Shown here: positions 17,951 through 25,414 of the stretch, piece by piece | Layout of the letters: each line of letters begins with the position of its first letter | Position numbering within the stretch: the stretch's first letter is position 1 | Assembly (NCBI GenBank): GCA_040635515.1 | Contig: JBEYHY010000011.1 | Location: forward strand, 62,001-126,000 | Direction of reading: 5' to 3' | From: Prauserella_A sp040635515 | GTDB lineage: Bacteria; Actinomycetota; Actinomycetes; Mycobacteriales; Pseudonocardiaceae | DNA length: 64,000 nt | Translations under genes and position numbers: made by a program | Notes under the pieces: generated by a model | Databases searched by the model: none | Told to the model about the DNA's origin: nothing | Seen by the model: only the letters and a program-made list of their open reading frames with translations

Positions 17951-19295
17951 GCACGCGCTCCCAGTCGGTCACCGCCGCGTCGAATGCCGCGAGCTCGACC
18001 CGCGCGGCGTTGAGGTAGTGCTCGACCACGTCGGCGCCGAACGCCTCGCGGGCGACCCCGCTTCCGGCGAACAACGTCGCCGCCTCGCGCAGCGTCGCGG
18101 GAACGGTGGGCTTGCCCGAAGTGTAGGCATTGCCGGTCAGCTCGGGTTCGAGCGGCAGCTCGTGCTCGATGCCGTGCAGCCCGGCCGCGATGAGCGCGGC
18201 CACCGCGAGATACGGATTCACGTCACCGCCGGGAACCCGGTTCTCCACGCGCAGCGAATCACCATGGCCGACGACCCGCAGCGCGCACGTGCGGTTGTCG
18301 GTGCCCCACGCGACCGAGGTCGGCGCGAAACTGCCGGGCACGAACCGCTTGTAGGAGTTGATGTTCGGCGCGAACAGGTACGTCAGTTCCCGCAGGCAGG
18401 CGAGTTGCCCGGCGAGGAAGCTCTCCATGAGCGGCGAGAATCCGCCCTGGCCGTCACCGGCGAGCACCGGATCGCCATCGCGCGAGCGAAGGCTGATGTG
18501 GATGTGACAGGAATTGCCCTCGCGCTCGTTGTACTTGGCCATGAAGGTCAAGCTCTTGCCCTCCATGGCCGCGATCTCCTTGGCCCCGGTTTTGTAGACA
18601 CTGTGGTTGTCGCACGTGGACAGTGCTTCGGCGAACCGGAACGCGATCTCGTGCTGTCCAGGATTGCATTCGCCCTTGGCCGACTCCACGTAGAGTCCCG
18701 CTCCGGACATGGCATTGCGGATCCGGCGCAGCAGCGGCTCGACCCGCCCCGTGCCGAGCATCGAATAGTCCACATTGTATCGATTGGCCGGGGTAAGGTC
18801 CTGGTAGCCCGATTCCCACGCCCGTTCATAAGTGTCGTCGAAGACGATGAATTCCAGCTCCGTACCGACATAAGCCAGCAGATCGTGCTCGGCGAGCCGG
18901 TCGAGTTGCCCGCGCAGGATCTGTCTCGGTGACACCGGAATCGCTCCGCCGCCGACCCGCTCCACATCGCACAGCACCATGGCGGTGGCCTCGTGCCACG
19001 GCACGAGGCGCAGGGTGGACAGGTCGGGGCGCAGCACGCAGTCGCCGTAGCCGCGTTCCCACGACGACATCCGGAAACCGTCGACGGTGTTCATGTCGAC
19101 GTCGACGGCGAGCAGATAGTCGCATGCCTCCGTGGCGTGCTCGACGACCTCGTTCAGAAAGTAGTCCGCGGCACAGCGCTTGCCCTGGAGCCTGCCCTGC
19201 ATGTCGGTCATGGCGACGAGCACAGTGTCGATCGTGCCCTCACGAACGAGTTCACGCAGCTTGTCGAGCGTGAGCATGCCTTCACTGTTGCGCAT
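17931..19295 (-). CDS. Glutamine synthetase-like gamma-glutamyl-amine ligase (PuuA/GlnA4 type)
   Basis: A 454-aa protein of the glutamine synthetase fold without the regulatory features of true GlnA. It shows YVGTELEFIVFDDTYERAW, NPGQHEIAFRFAEALSTCDNHS..., GNSCHIHISL, and NRTCALRVVGHGDSLRVENRVPGGDVNPY. Such enzymes join glutamate to amines with ATP; PuuA uses putrescine, and S. coelicolor GlnA4 was described as a gamma-glutamylethanolamide synthetase. The divergent ethanolamine-type permease favours ethanolamine. The start ATG 19295 is chosen because homologous residues begin there; ATG 19313 in the same frame is possible. Confidence 0.88.
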   Translation of the reverse strand: MRNSEGMLTLDKLRELVREGTIDTVLVAMTDMQGRLQGKRCAADYFLNEVVEHATEACDYLLAVDVDMNTVDGFRMSSWERGYGDCVLRPDLSTLRLVPWHEATAMVLCDVERVGGGAIPVSPRQILRGQLDRLAEHDLLAYVGTELEFIVFDDTYERAWESGYQDLTPANRYNVDYSMLGTGRVEPLLRRIRNAMSGAGLYVESAKGECNPGQHEIAFRFAEALSTCDNHSVYKTGAKEIAAMEGKSLTFMAKYNEREGNSCHIHISLRSRDGDPVLAGDGQGGFSPLMESFLAGQLACLRELTYLFAPNINSYKRFVPGSFAPTSVAWGTDNRTCALRVVGHGDSLRVENRVPGGDVNPYLAVAALIAAGLHGIEHELPLEPELTGNAYTSGKPTVPATLREAATLFAGSGVAREAFGADVVEHYLNAARVELAAFDAAVTDWERVRGFERL

Positions 19296-19492
19296 CGGGC
19301 CACTCTTCCCCATCGCCGAAGGACATTCAACGGGCCGACTCGGTAAAAGGTACGAAAACAGACCTTTGATCGTGTTTCTATCCCGTAGCGGGTGTGAGGT
19401 CAACCCTTGACAAGGCTGACCAGGTGCACAACTCTCGGCTCACTCAAAGGACTGGCGTACTACCCATTGCAGCGACATGTGGGAGGCCCGTG
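19296..19492. promoter_or_regulatory. Divergent promoter region between the GS-like ligase and the permease
   Basis: This 197-bp region separates the two divergent genes. It contains the inverted repeat GTCAA-CCC-TTGAC (19399-19411), a plausible regulator site, overlapping a TTGACA -35-like hexamer for the permease direction. An AT-richer stretch near 19345-19380 may hold the ligase promoter. No regulator gene is adjacent. Confidence 0.4.
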
Positions 19493-20932
19493 GTGCCCGA
19501 GCACGTCGAGTACAACCAGGTCGACGAGAACTACCTCCATCAGCGGCAACTCAAGCGCGGTGCCGCCGGCTGGCTCCTGCTCGCCGGGCTCGGCGTCTCC
19601 TACGTGATCTCCGGCGACTTCGCGGGCTGGAACTTCGGCCTCGCCGAGGGCGGCTGGGGCGGGCTGCTCATCGCCACGGTGCTCATGGCAGTCATGTACG
19701 GCTGCATGGTGTTCGGGCTGGCCGAAATGTCCTCGGCCATGCCCGTTGCCGGAGCGGGCTACGGTTTCGCCCGCAGAGCGCTCGGCCCACTGGGTGGATT
19801 CGCCACCGGAATCGCCATCCTCATCGAGTACGCGATCGCACCGGCCGCCATCGCGACGTTCATCGGCGGCTACATCGAGACACTCGGGCTCTTCGGGCTC
19901 ACCAACAGCTGGCCCGTTTTCCTCGCCTGCTACGTCATCTTCATCGGCATCCACCTCTACGGTGTCGGCGAGGCGCTGCGGCTCATGTTCGGCATCACCG
20001 CGATCGCCGTGGTCGCGCTCGTGGCCTTCGTCGTGGGCATGATCCCGAAGGTGTCATTCGCCAATCTCTTCGACATCGTTCCCGACACCACGGCGGCCGG
20101 AGCAAGTGATTTCCTGCCCTTCGGAATCGCGGGCGCCATGGCGGCGCTCGTGTACGGGATCTGGTTCTTCCTTGCCATCGAAGGGGTTCCGCTGGCGGCC
20201 GAGGAGGCTCGCGATCCGAAGAAGGACATGCCTAAGGGCATCATCGCGGGAATGGGCGCGCTCGTCGTGTTCGCCGCGCTGATCCTCGTCGTCGCGCCCG
20301 GCGCCGCGGGTTCCAGCGCGATCGCAACCTCGGACAATCCGCTTCCCGCGGCGGTTCGCGCGGCCTACGGCGGCGACAACTTCCTCGCCCAGCTCGTCAA
20401 CTACGTGGGGCTCGCCGGACTGGTCGCCAGTTTCTTCTCCATCATGTACGCGTATTCGCGGCAGTTGTTCGCGTTGTCCAGGGCCGGCTACCTTCCCCGC
20501 TGGCTGTCGAGGACAGGAGCCCGCAAGACGCCGTATCTCGCGCTGATCGTGCCGGGGACGATCGGGTTCGTGCTCGCGGCGGCGACCCGCGACGGCGCAC
20601 TGCTGATCAACATCGCGGTCTTCGGTGCCACCGTGTCCTATGTGCTGCTCAATCTCTCGCACATCGTGTTGCGCATCAGGGAGCCACGACTGGACCGTCC
20701 CTATCGGACCCCAGGCGGCATCGCCACCACGAGTGTCGCGCTGGTGCTCGCCGTCGCGGCGGTGATCGCGACGTTCATCGTCGACATGATCGCCGCCGCG
20801 ATCACGGCGGCGATCTTCGTGGCCGCGCTCGGCTACTTCTGGTTCTACAGCAGGCACCGGCTCGTCGCGGCGGCACCGGAGGAGGAGTTCGCGGCCGTGC
20901 GCATGGCCGAACAGGACCTCGAAAGGGAGTAA
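19493..20932 (+). CDS. Ethanolamine permease-type APC amino acid/amine transporter
   Basis: A 479-aa inner-membrane transporter with about 12 hydrophobic segments. The N-terminal block YLHQRQLKRGAAGWLLLAGLGVSYVISGDFAGWNFGLAEGGWGG, read in pieces, closely matches the ethanolamine permease branch of the APC family, as do MSSAMPVAGAGYGFARRALGP and LIEYAIAPAAIATFIG. GTG 19493 follows GGGAGG; in-frame codons upstream are unlikely to be translated. It probably imports ethanolamine or a similar amine for the divergent GS-like operon. Direction and substrate are inferred from family and neighbours. Confidence 0.88.
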   Translation: MPEHVEYNQVDENYLHQRQLKRGAAGWLLLAGLGVSYVISGDFAGWNFGLAEGGWGGLLIATVLMAVMYGCMVFGLAEMSSAMPVAGAGYGFARRALGPLGGFATGIAILIEYAIAPAAIATFIGGYIETLGLFGLTNSWPVFLACYVIFIGIHLYGVGEALRLMFGITAIAVVALVAFVVGMIPKVSFANLFDIVPDTTAAGASDFLPFGIAGAMAALVYGIWFFLAIEGVPLAAEEARDPKKDMPKGIIAGMGALVVFAALILVVAPGAAGSSAIATSDNPLPAAVRAAYGGDNFLAQLVNYVGLAGLVASFFSIMYAYSRQLFALSRAGYLPRWLSRTGARKTPYLALIVPGTIGFVLAAATRDGALLINIAVFGATVSYVLLNLSHIVLRIREPRLDRPYRTPGGIATTSVALVLAVAAVIATFIVDMIAAAITAAIFVAALGYFWFYSRHRLVAAAPEEEFAAVRMAEQDLERE

Positions 20933-20981
20933 CCCTCAGGCTCACGCCCATTCCGGGGAGAAAACTCTCGCCGGGAGCCAG

Positions 20982-21003
20982 TTCTAGAGAGTACTCTCCA
21001 GAA
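20982..21003. promoter_or_regulatory. TetR operator over the -10 element of the 21006 gene
   Basis: A 22-bp inverted repeat with arms TTCT-A-GAGAGT and ACTCTC-C-AGAA; only one base pair is mismatched and the inner 12 bp are a perfect palindrome. It ends two bases before the regulator start codon and contains TACTCT, the probable -10, eight bases before the ATG. The layout fits autorepression. Confidence 0.7.
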
Positions 21004-21005
21004 TC

Positions 21006-21614
21006 ATGGGACGACCACCGCGCCACACGAGCGACGACCTGCTCGACGCGGCCGTGCGCCTCGTCGCCGCGCACGGAGCACGCGCGGTGACGATGTCGGG
21101 GCTGGCCCGCGAAGCCGGTGCGCCGAGCGGATCGGTCTATCACCGGTTCGCCGACCGGCCCGCGCTGCTCGCCGCACTGTGGCTGCGGACGGTGCGGCGT
21201 TTCCATGACGGTTACCTCGCCGCGCTCGCCGGGGAACCGCCGGTCGAAGCTGCCATCGCCGCTGTCGAGAGGGGCGTGCGCTGGTGCGTGAGGCATCCCG
21301 GCGAGGCACTGGTACTCAACGCGGGAAGAGCCGCTTTCGACCACTCTTCATGGTCCGCTGTGGACACCGCGGCAGCCGCGCACACCGACGCCGAATTGCG
21401 TGCCGCGCTGCGCACGGCGTGCCGCCGGTTGCGGCAGCACACCGGCCGAGACACCGAGGAATTGCTACTGGTCCTCGTCGACCTGCCGCTCGCCGCCATC
21501 CGCAGGCATCTCGAAGCGGGCAAGCCGGTGCGCGAGAACACCGTCAGCGCCGTGGTCCGCGCGGCGCGGTTACTGCTCAACGCGGAGGGAACCGACCATG
21601 ACCGAGGTGAATGA
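21006..21614 (+). CDS. TetR-family transcriptional regulator
   Basis: A 202-aa regulator with an N-terminal HTH (DLLDAAVRLVAAHGARAVTMSGLAREAGAPSGSVYHRFADRPALL) and a helical C-terminal domain. It starts at ATG 21006 without a ribosome site, next to a -10-like TACTCT inside a near-perfect 22-bp palindrome, so it is probably leaderless and autoregulated. Its last 17 bases overlap the amidohydrolase gene, which it probably also controls. The effector is unknown. Confidence 0.88.
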   Translation: MGRPPRHTSDDLLDAAVRLVAAHGARAVTMSGLAREAGAPSGSVYHRFADRPALLAALWLRTVRRFHDGYLAALAGEPPVEAAIAAVERGVRWCVRHPGEALVLNAGRAAFDHSSWSAVDTAAAAHTDAELRAALRTACRRLRQHTGRDTEELLLVLVDLPLAAIRRHLEAGKPVRENTVSAVVRAARLLLNAEGTDHDRGE

Positions 21615-22443
21615 GCCAACCGGGTCGCCTGTGGACACGGCGACGATCGACGCGTGGATGCAGCAACCCACCGAACGGTTCATGCGGCAACGCTGGCTCG
21701 AATCCTTGCGGCGCTGGGGAACCGCGCCGGACACCGCGCCCGCACTGGAGGCGACGCTCGCCGCGATGGACGAGGCCGGGGTGGCCAGAGGGCTGCTGTC
21801 GGCGTGGCACGGCCCTGCCGGCTCGCTGATCTCCAACGAGGAGGTGGCCGAGATCGTCGAGGCACATCCCGGGCGTTTCTCCGGAATCGCCACCGTCGAT
21901 CTCACCGATCCGATGGGCGCCGTGCGCGACATCCGGCACTGGGTCGGCGAGCGGGGTTTCGTCGGTGTCAGGGTGATGCCGTGGTTGTGGAACCTGCCGC
22001 CGAACGATCGCAGGTACTACCCGGTGTATGTCGCGTGCGTCGAACTCGGAGTCCCGTTCTGCACCCAGATCGGGCACACCGGCCCGCTGTGCCCCTCCGA
22101 GCCGGGCAGGCCCATCCCCTACCTCGACGAAGTACTGCTCGACTTCCCCGATCTGACCGTCGTCGGAGGCCACGTCGGATACCCGTGGATGGCTGAAGTC
22201 CTTTCCCTCGCGAGAAAGTATCCCGGTTTCCATGTCGACACGTCGGCTTATGCACTGCACCGGCTGCCGCCGGAACTCGCCGAGTTCGCCCGCGGAAGGG
22301 GAAGGAGCAAGGTGCTGTTCGGCAGCAACTATCCGATGCTCACTCCGGGTGCCTGCCTCGAAGGGCTGCCCGCGCTCGGTCTCGACGACGACGCGCGCGC
22401 CTTGTTCCTGCACGGCAACGCGCGCCGCGTGTTCGGTCTGTGA
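21598..22443 (+). CDS. Amidohydrolase_2-fold protein lacking key metal ligands
   Basis: A 281-aa TIM-barrel amidohydrolase-type protein: FSGIATVDLTDP, FVGVRVMPWL, PFCTQIGHTGP, LTVVGGHVGYPW, KVLFGSNYPM and a C-terminal FLHGNARRVFGL. The family normally opens with a metal-binding HxH; here the equivalent start reads PVDTATIDAWMQQPTERF and has no HxH. The usual FGSDYP aspartate is asparagine. The protein may therefore be metal-poor, use other ligands, or act on an unusual substrate. It overlaps the TetR gene and starts at ATG 21598. Confidence 0.8.
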   Translation: MTEVNEPTGSPVDTATIDAWMQQPTERFMRQRWLESLRRWGTAPDTAPALEATLAAMDEAGVARGLLSAWHGPAGSLISNEEVAEIVEAHPGRFSGIATVDLTDPMGAVRDIRHWVGERGFVGVRVMPWLWNLPPNDRRYYPVYVACVELGVPFCTQIGHTGPLCPSEPGRPIPYLDEVLLDFPDLTVVGGHVGYPWMAEVLSLARKYPGFHVDTSAYALHRLPPELAEFARGRGRSKVLFGSNYPMLTPGACLEGLPALGLDDDARALFLHGNARRVFGL

Positions 22444-22446
22444 ACC

Positions 22447-23790
22447 TCAGCGCAGCTCGTCGAGCAGTTCCCTCACCGCGAAGCGGCCCGCGCGGTTGGC
22501 GCCGATCGTGCTCGCCGATGGCCCGTAGCCGATGAGATGCAGGCGCGGCTGCTCGGCCACGCGTGTACCCGCGCCGGTGATGCGGATCCCGCCGCCGGGT
22601 CCCCTCAGCCGCAGCGGGGCCAGGTGATCCAGCGCGGCCCGGAAGCCCGTCGCCCAGAGGATCACGTCGGCTCGTCGCTCGGTGCCGTCCGCCCAGCGGA
22701 CACCATGTGGGGTGAGCGTGCTGAACATGGGCAGGCGGTGCAGTGTTCCGGCCTCGCGGGCGGCACGAACCTCCGGTGTCAGCATCAGCCCCGTCACGCC
22801 CACCACGCTGCCGGGCGGCAGGCCCTGACGCACCCTGTGGTCGACCTGCGCCACCACCTCGCGGCCGTACTCCGGTGTGAAGTCCTCCTCGCGGAACACC
22901 GGAGGCCTGCGGGTGACCCATGTCGTCCCGGCGGCCGACGGCGCGATTTCGAGCAGCTGCTGCACGGCGGAGGACCCGCCGCCGACCACGACGACGTGCT
23001 GTCCGGCGAACTCCGCCGCGCCCTGATAGTCCGCCGTGTGCAACTGGCGTCCCTCGAATACCTCCTGGCCCGGATAGCGGGGCCAGAACGGTTTGTCCCA
23101 GGTGCCCGTCGCGTTGAGGATGCCGCGGGTGAGCCACGATTCGGTGGCGCTTTCGACGAGGAACCAGCCGGGATCGGGGGCGTGGCGCACCGACAGTACG
23201 TCGACGGGGCGGTGCACTGGCAGGTCGAAGACGCGCTCGTAGCGGTCGAAGTAGGCGGACACCACGTCGGCGGCGGGCAGATCCCCATCGGCCGGTCCGA
23301 GCGGCATGCCGGGCAGGTCGTGGATCCCGTGGGCTTTGCTGAGCCGCAACGAGGGCCACCGGTATTGCCACGCCCCGCCCGCGCGCTTGCCGTGGTCGAG
23401 CACGACGAAGCCGGACTCACCGGTCAGCCCGGCCTTGCGCAGGTGGTAGGCGGCCGAGAGGCCCGCCTGCCCAGCGCCGATGACGACGATGTCGGTCAGG
23501 TGATCGACCCCGGCCCGCTCGCGAGCGACCTCGGCGGTGGGTGTGGATGCGACGACCGGCGCTGCGGCGGCAGTGGTCGCCGGGGTGCTGGCTGGGGCCG
23601 GTGCTGGTGCGGTAACCACGGCTGAAATGGTGGCCGCAGCGGCTGGTGCGGCCACGGCCGACGCGGTGGCGGCAGCGGTCGGCGCGGTGGCGGCAGCGGT
23701 CGGCGCGGTGGCGGCAGTGGTCCGCGCGCCTGCCTCGGCAAGTGCGGTGCCGGTGGCCCTGTCGCGTGCTCGCCTTTCCGTGGTCGTCAC
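22447..23790 (-). CDS. Flavin-dependent monooxygenase/NAD(P)-binding oxidoreductase with Ala-rich N-terminal extension
   Basis: A 447-aa protein, if the GTG at 23790 is used. The core from residue about 100 has the FAD motif IVVIGAGQAGLSAAYHLR, FVVLDHGKRAGGAWQYRW, and a second nucleotide motif VVVVGGGSSAVQQLLEI, with ILWATGFR near the end, as in the CzcO/FMO-like group. The preceding 90 or so residues are an Ala/Thr/Pro-rich low-complexity stretch partly encoded by a 21-bp tandem repeat (23663-23725). No clear start lies closer to the core. The ribosome site for 23790 is weak. It may oxygenate a small ketone or amine. Confidence 0.75.
   Translation of the reverse strand: MTTTERRARDRATGTALAEAGARTTAATAPTAAATAPTAAATASAVAAPAAAATISAVVTAPAPAPASTPATTAAAAPVVASTPTAEVARERAGVDHLTDIVVIGAGQAGLSAAYHLRKAGLTGESGFVVLDHGKRAGGAWQYRWPSLRLSKAHGIHDLPGMPLGPADGDLPAADVVSAYFDRYERVFDLPVHRPVDVLSVRHAPDPGWFLVESATESWLTRGILNATGTWDKPFWPRYPGQEVFEGRQLHTADYQGAAEFAGQHVVVVGGGSSAVQQLLEIAPSAAGTTWVTRRPPVFREEDFTPEYGREVVAQVDHRVRQGLPPGSVVGVTGLMLTPEVRAAREAGTLHRLPMFSTLTPHGVRWADGTERRADVILWATGFRAALDHLAPLRLRGPGGGIRITGAGTRVAEQPRLHLIGYGPSASTIGANRAGRFAVRELLDELR
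23663..23725 (-). repeat. 21-bp tandem repeat, three copies, inside the monooxygenase N-terminal extension
   Basis: Three consecutive 21-bp units (23663, 23684, 23705) with the core GCGGTGGCGGCAGCGGTC; the first two are identical and the third differs at two positions. On the coding strand it yields repeated TAPTAAA heptads. Slippage here would change the length of the extension by seven residues. Confidence 0.8.
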
Positions 23791-23900
23791 GTCCAGTCCA
23801 ACAGCGCCGCCGTGCCACACCTTCCCCGGGTGGCCGTGAACCGAGCCGACCGTGGCCAACCCCACGTACGGCGCCGTGAGGCACCGACACAGCTGCCCTA

Positions 23901-24047
23901 CCGCGAGTCCCCCGCTCCCGTCCGCGAGTCCCCCGCCCAGGACGCCGAGTTCTGCACTCAGGCCCGCGAGTTCTGCGTTCAGACCACCGAGTTCCGCACT
24001 CGGGTCGGCGAGTTCCGCATTCGGATCGGTGAGGTCCGCGCTCCGGA
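23901..24047 (+). repeat. 21-bp tandem repeat array 1, seven units
   Basis: Seven exact 21-bp units starting at 23901, 23922, 23943, 23964, 23985, 24006 and 24027. The core is GAGTTCTGCACTCAGG with variants (GAGTTCCGCACTCGGG, GAGTCCCCCGCCCAGG). The second unit is identical over 21 bases to the first unit of the array at 52958. Units diverge steadily from one end to the other. Confidence 0.9.
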
Positions 24048-24241
24048 TGCCGGGTCCCGGGCCTCCGGCCAGCAGCCGACCGATCACGGGGCGCGTGCCC
24101 GTTCGCACCAGCGGTCGTACGGGAACTCGCAGAACCACGCACACCTACCGGGGCGAGCGGATACCGACCCCCGAAACGGAACTCGCCGCCCCGAACGCAG
24201 CACCCGACCGGTTGAGCGCAAAGCCCGCCCACCCCAATGGG

Positions 24242-24409
24242 GAACTCGGCAACCTGAGTGCGCATCTCGCCGACCTGAGCGCAGAACTCGGCGACCTGGG
24301 TGCAGAACTCGGCAACCTGAGTGCGGAACTCGGCGACCTGGGTGCAGAACTCGGCAACCTGAGTGCGCATCTCGGCAACCTGGGTGCAGAACTCGGCAAC
24401 CTGAGTGCG
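24242..24409 (-). repeat. 21-bp tandem repeat array 2, eight units, inverted relative to array 1
   Basis: Eight 21-bp units from 24242 to 24409 plus a partial unit. The minus strand reads GAGTTCTGCACCCAGG / GAGTTCCGCACTCAGG, the same consensus as array 1 but in opposite orientation. Neighbouring units alternate between two versions, suggesting duplication of a 42-bp dimer. It begins 24 bp after the coxG stop codon. Confidence 0.9.
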
Positions 24410-24433
24410 GAACCGGGATGTTCGGGCCGGCTG

Positions 24434-25252
24434 TCAGCGGCGGCGGAGGGCTCGCACTATCGCCAGCACCGCGAACAGCGCCGCCAGCCCGGCGATCACC
24501 GGCGCCAGCCGTTTGGCAACCGAGGCACCCGCGTAGTCGAACAGGTCGATCGCCTCGGCTTCCTTGACCGCCTTCACGCTCTCCAGCTTCGGCTTCTCGG
24601 GCTCCGGTTCCCTGGCCCCCTCCGCAGCCGAACCACCAGCCCGGGCTCCGGCACCGGCTCCGGCTCCAGCACCGGCCCCGCCCCCAGCACCGGCTCCAGC
24701 CCCGGCACCCGAGCCCGACGCACCAGCCGCACCACCGGCAGCCGCCCCGGCACCACCGGAGGCACCACCACCGGAGGCACCAGAGCCGACACCGCCAGCG
24801 TCACCGTCGGCTCCCGTGAGCATGTCGGCGAGATTGCCGGCGAAGGTGTCGAGGATCTTGCCACCGACCTCCGAGATCATGCCCCGCCCGAACTGCGCCG
24901 GCCTGCCGGTGACGTTGAGGTCCGTCGCGACGGTTCCCTTGGTCGAGTCACCCTGGGCCGTGAGCGTCACGGTTACCGTCGCGGCCGCCGTCCCCGCGCC
25001 CCGCGCGTCCTTTCCCGACGCCTTGATGACGATCTTGCGCGCGGTCTCGTCCTTCTCCAGGAATTCGCCGGATCCCTTGTAGAGCAGCGAGACCGGTCCG
25101 AGCTTGACCTTCACCGTGCCTTTGAAGGTGTCGCCGTCCACCGACGTGAGCGTCGCCCCCGGCATACAGGGAGCGACCTTTTCGGGTTCCAGCACCGCCT
25201 TCCACACCTCGTCGATGGGCGCCGGGACGGTGAATTCGTGGTCGAGCCGCAC
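24434..25252 (-). CDS. coxG: CoxG-like SRPBCC protein with C-terminal membrane anchor
   Basis: A 272-aa protein. Residues 1-145 are a CoxG/SRPBCC domain (HEFTVPAPIDEVWKAVLEPEKVAPCMPGA, then VKLGPVSLLYKGSGEFLE and GRPAQFGRGMISEV). A long Gly/Ala-rich low-complexity linker follows (about 155-215), then a charged stretch and a C-terminal hydrophobic anchor, LAPVIAGLAALFAVLAIV, ending RALRRR. In Oligotropha CoxG recruits CO dehydrogenase to the membrane. GTG 25252 follows AAAGGAGG. It is 162 bp downstream of coxM, with a strong hairpin in between, so its expression may differ from the enzyme genes. Confidence 0.88.
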   Translation of the reverse strand: MRLDHEFTVPAPIDEVWKAVLEPEKVAPCMPGATLTSVDGDTFKGTVKVKLGPVSLLYKGSGEFLEKDETARKIVIKASGKDARGAGTAAATVTVTLTAQGDSTKGTVATDLNVTGRPAQFGRGMISEVGGKILDTFAGNLADMLTGADGDAGGVGSGASGGGASGGAGAAAGGAAGASGSGAGAGAGAGGGAGAGAGAGAGARAGGSAAEGAREPEPEKPKLESVKAVKEAEAIDLFDYAGASVAKRLAPVIAGLAALFAVLAIVRALRRR

Positions 25253-25363
25253 GGGCCGACCTCCTTTCTGCGTGGCCGATGATCGCCATCCGTCGGAGAC
25301 ACCTGGCGCCGGCATCGCCTGGCACCACTCGCGGCGACGGTCACCGGCACGGGCCGCCGCCCT

Positions 25364-25404
25364 GAGGCCACCATAGTCCCGATCTTGGTGACTACGGTGG
25401 CCTC
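25364..25404 (-). terminator. Strong 15-bp hairpin between coxM and coxG
   Basis: Arms GAGGCCACCATAGTC (25364-25378) and GACTACGGTGGCCTC (25390-25404) pair at 14 of 15 positions with an 11-nt loop. No T-run follows on the minus strand, so it may be a weak terminator, an mRNA-stability element or a regulator site. Confidence 0.5.
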
Positions 25405-25414
25405 GGGGCCGCGA

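Larger units (their letters stand above)
23791..24433. other. Intergenic region, 643 bp, holding two inverted 21-bp repeat arrays
   Basis: Lies between the start of the monooxygenase gene and the end of coxG, both on the minus strand. No gene is supported; open frames here only read through the repeats. Array 1 (23901-24047) and array 2 (24242-24409) face each other across 194 bp of unrecognised sequence. The promoter of the monooxygenase probably lies between 23791 and 23900. Confidence 0.7.

Noticed and set aside
17216..19295. Putrescine (puu) pathway as the sole reading of the GS-like operon
   Set aside because: No puuB-type amine oxidase is present and the divergent permease is ethanolamine-type. 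The polyamine reading is not excluded but is less favoured.
23901..24409. CRISPR array
   Set aside because: The 21-bp units are contiguous with no unique spacers, the units diverge, and no cas genes are present.
23852..24420. Heptad-repeat protein encoded through the 21-bp arrays
   Set aside because: Open frames exist on both strands because 21 is divisible by three. None has a ribosome site or extends into a recognisable domain, and units vary at codon positions one and two.
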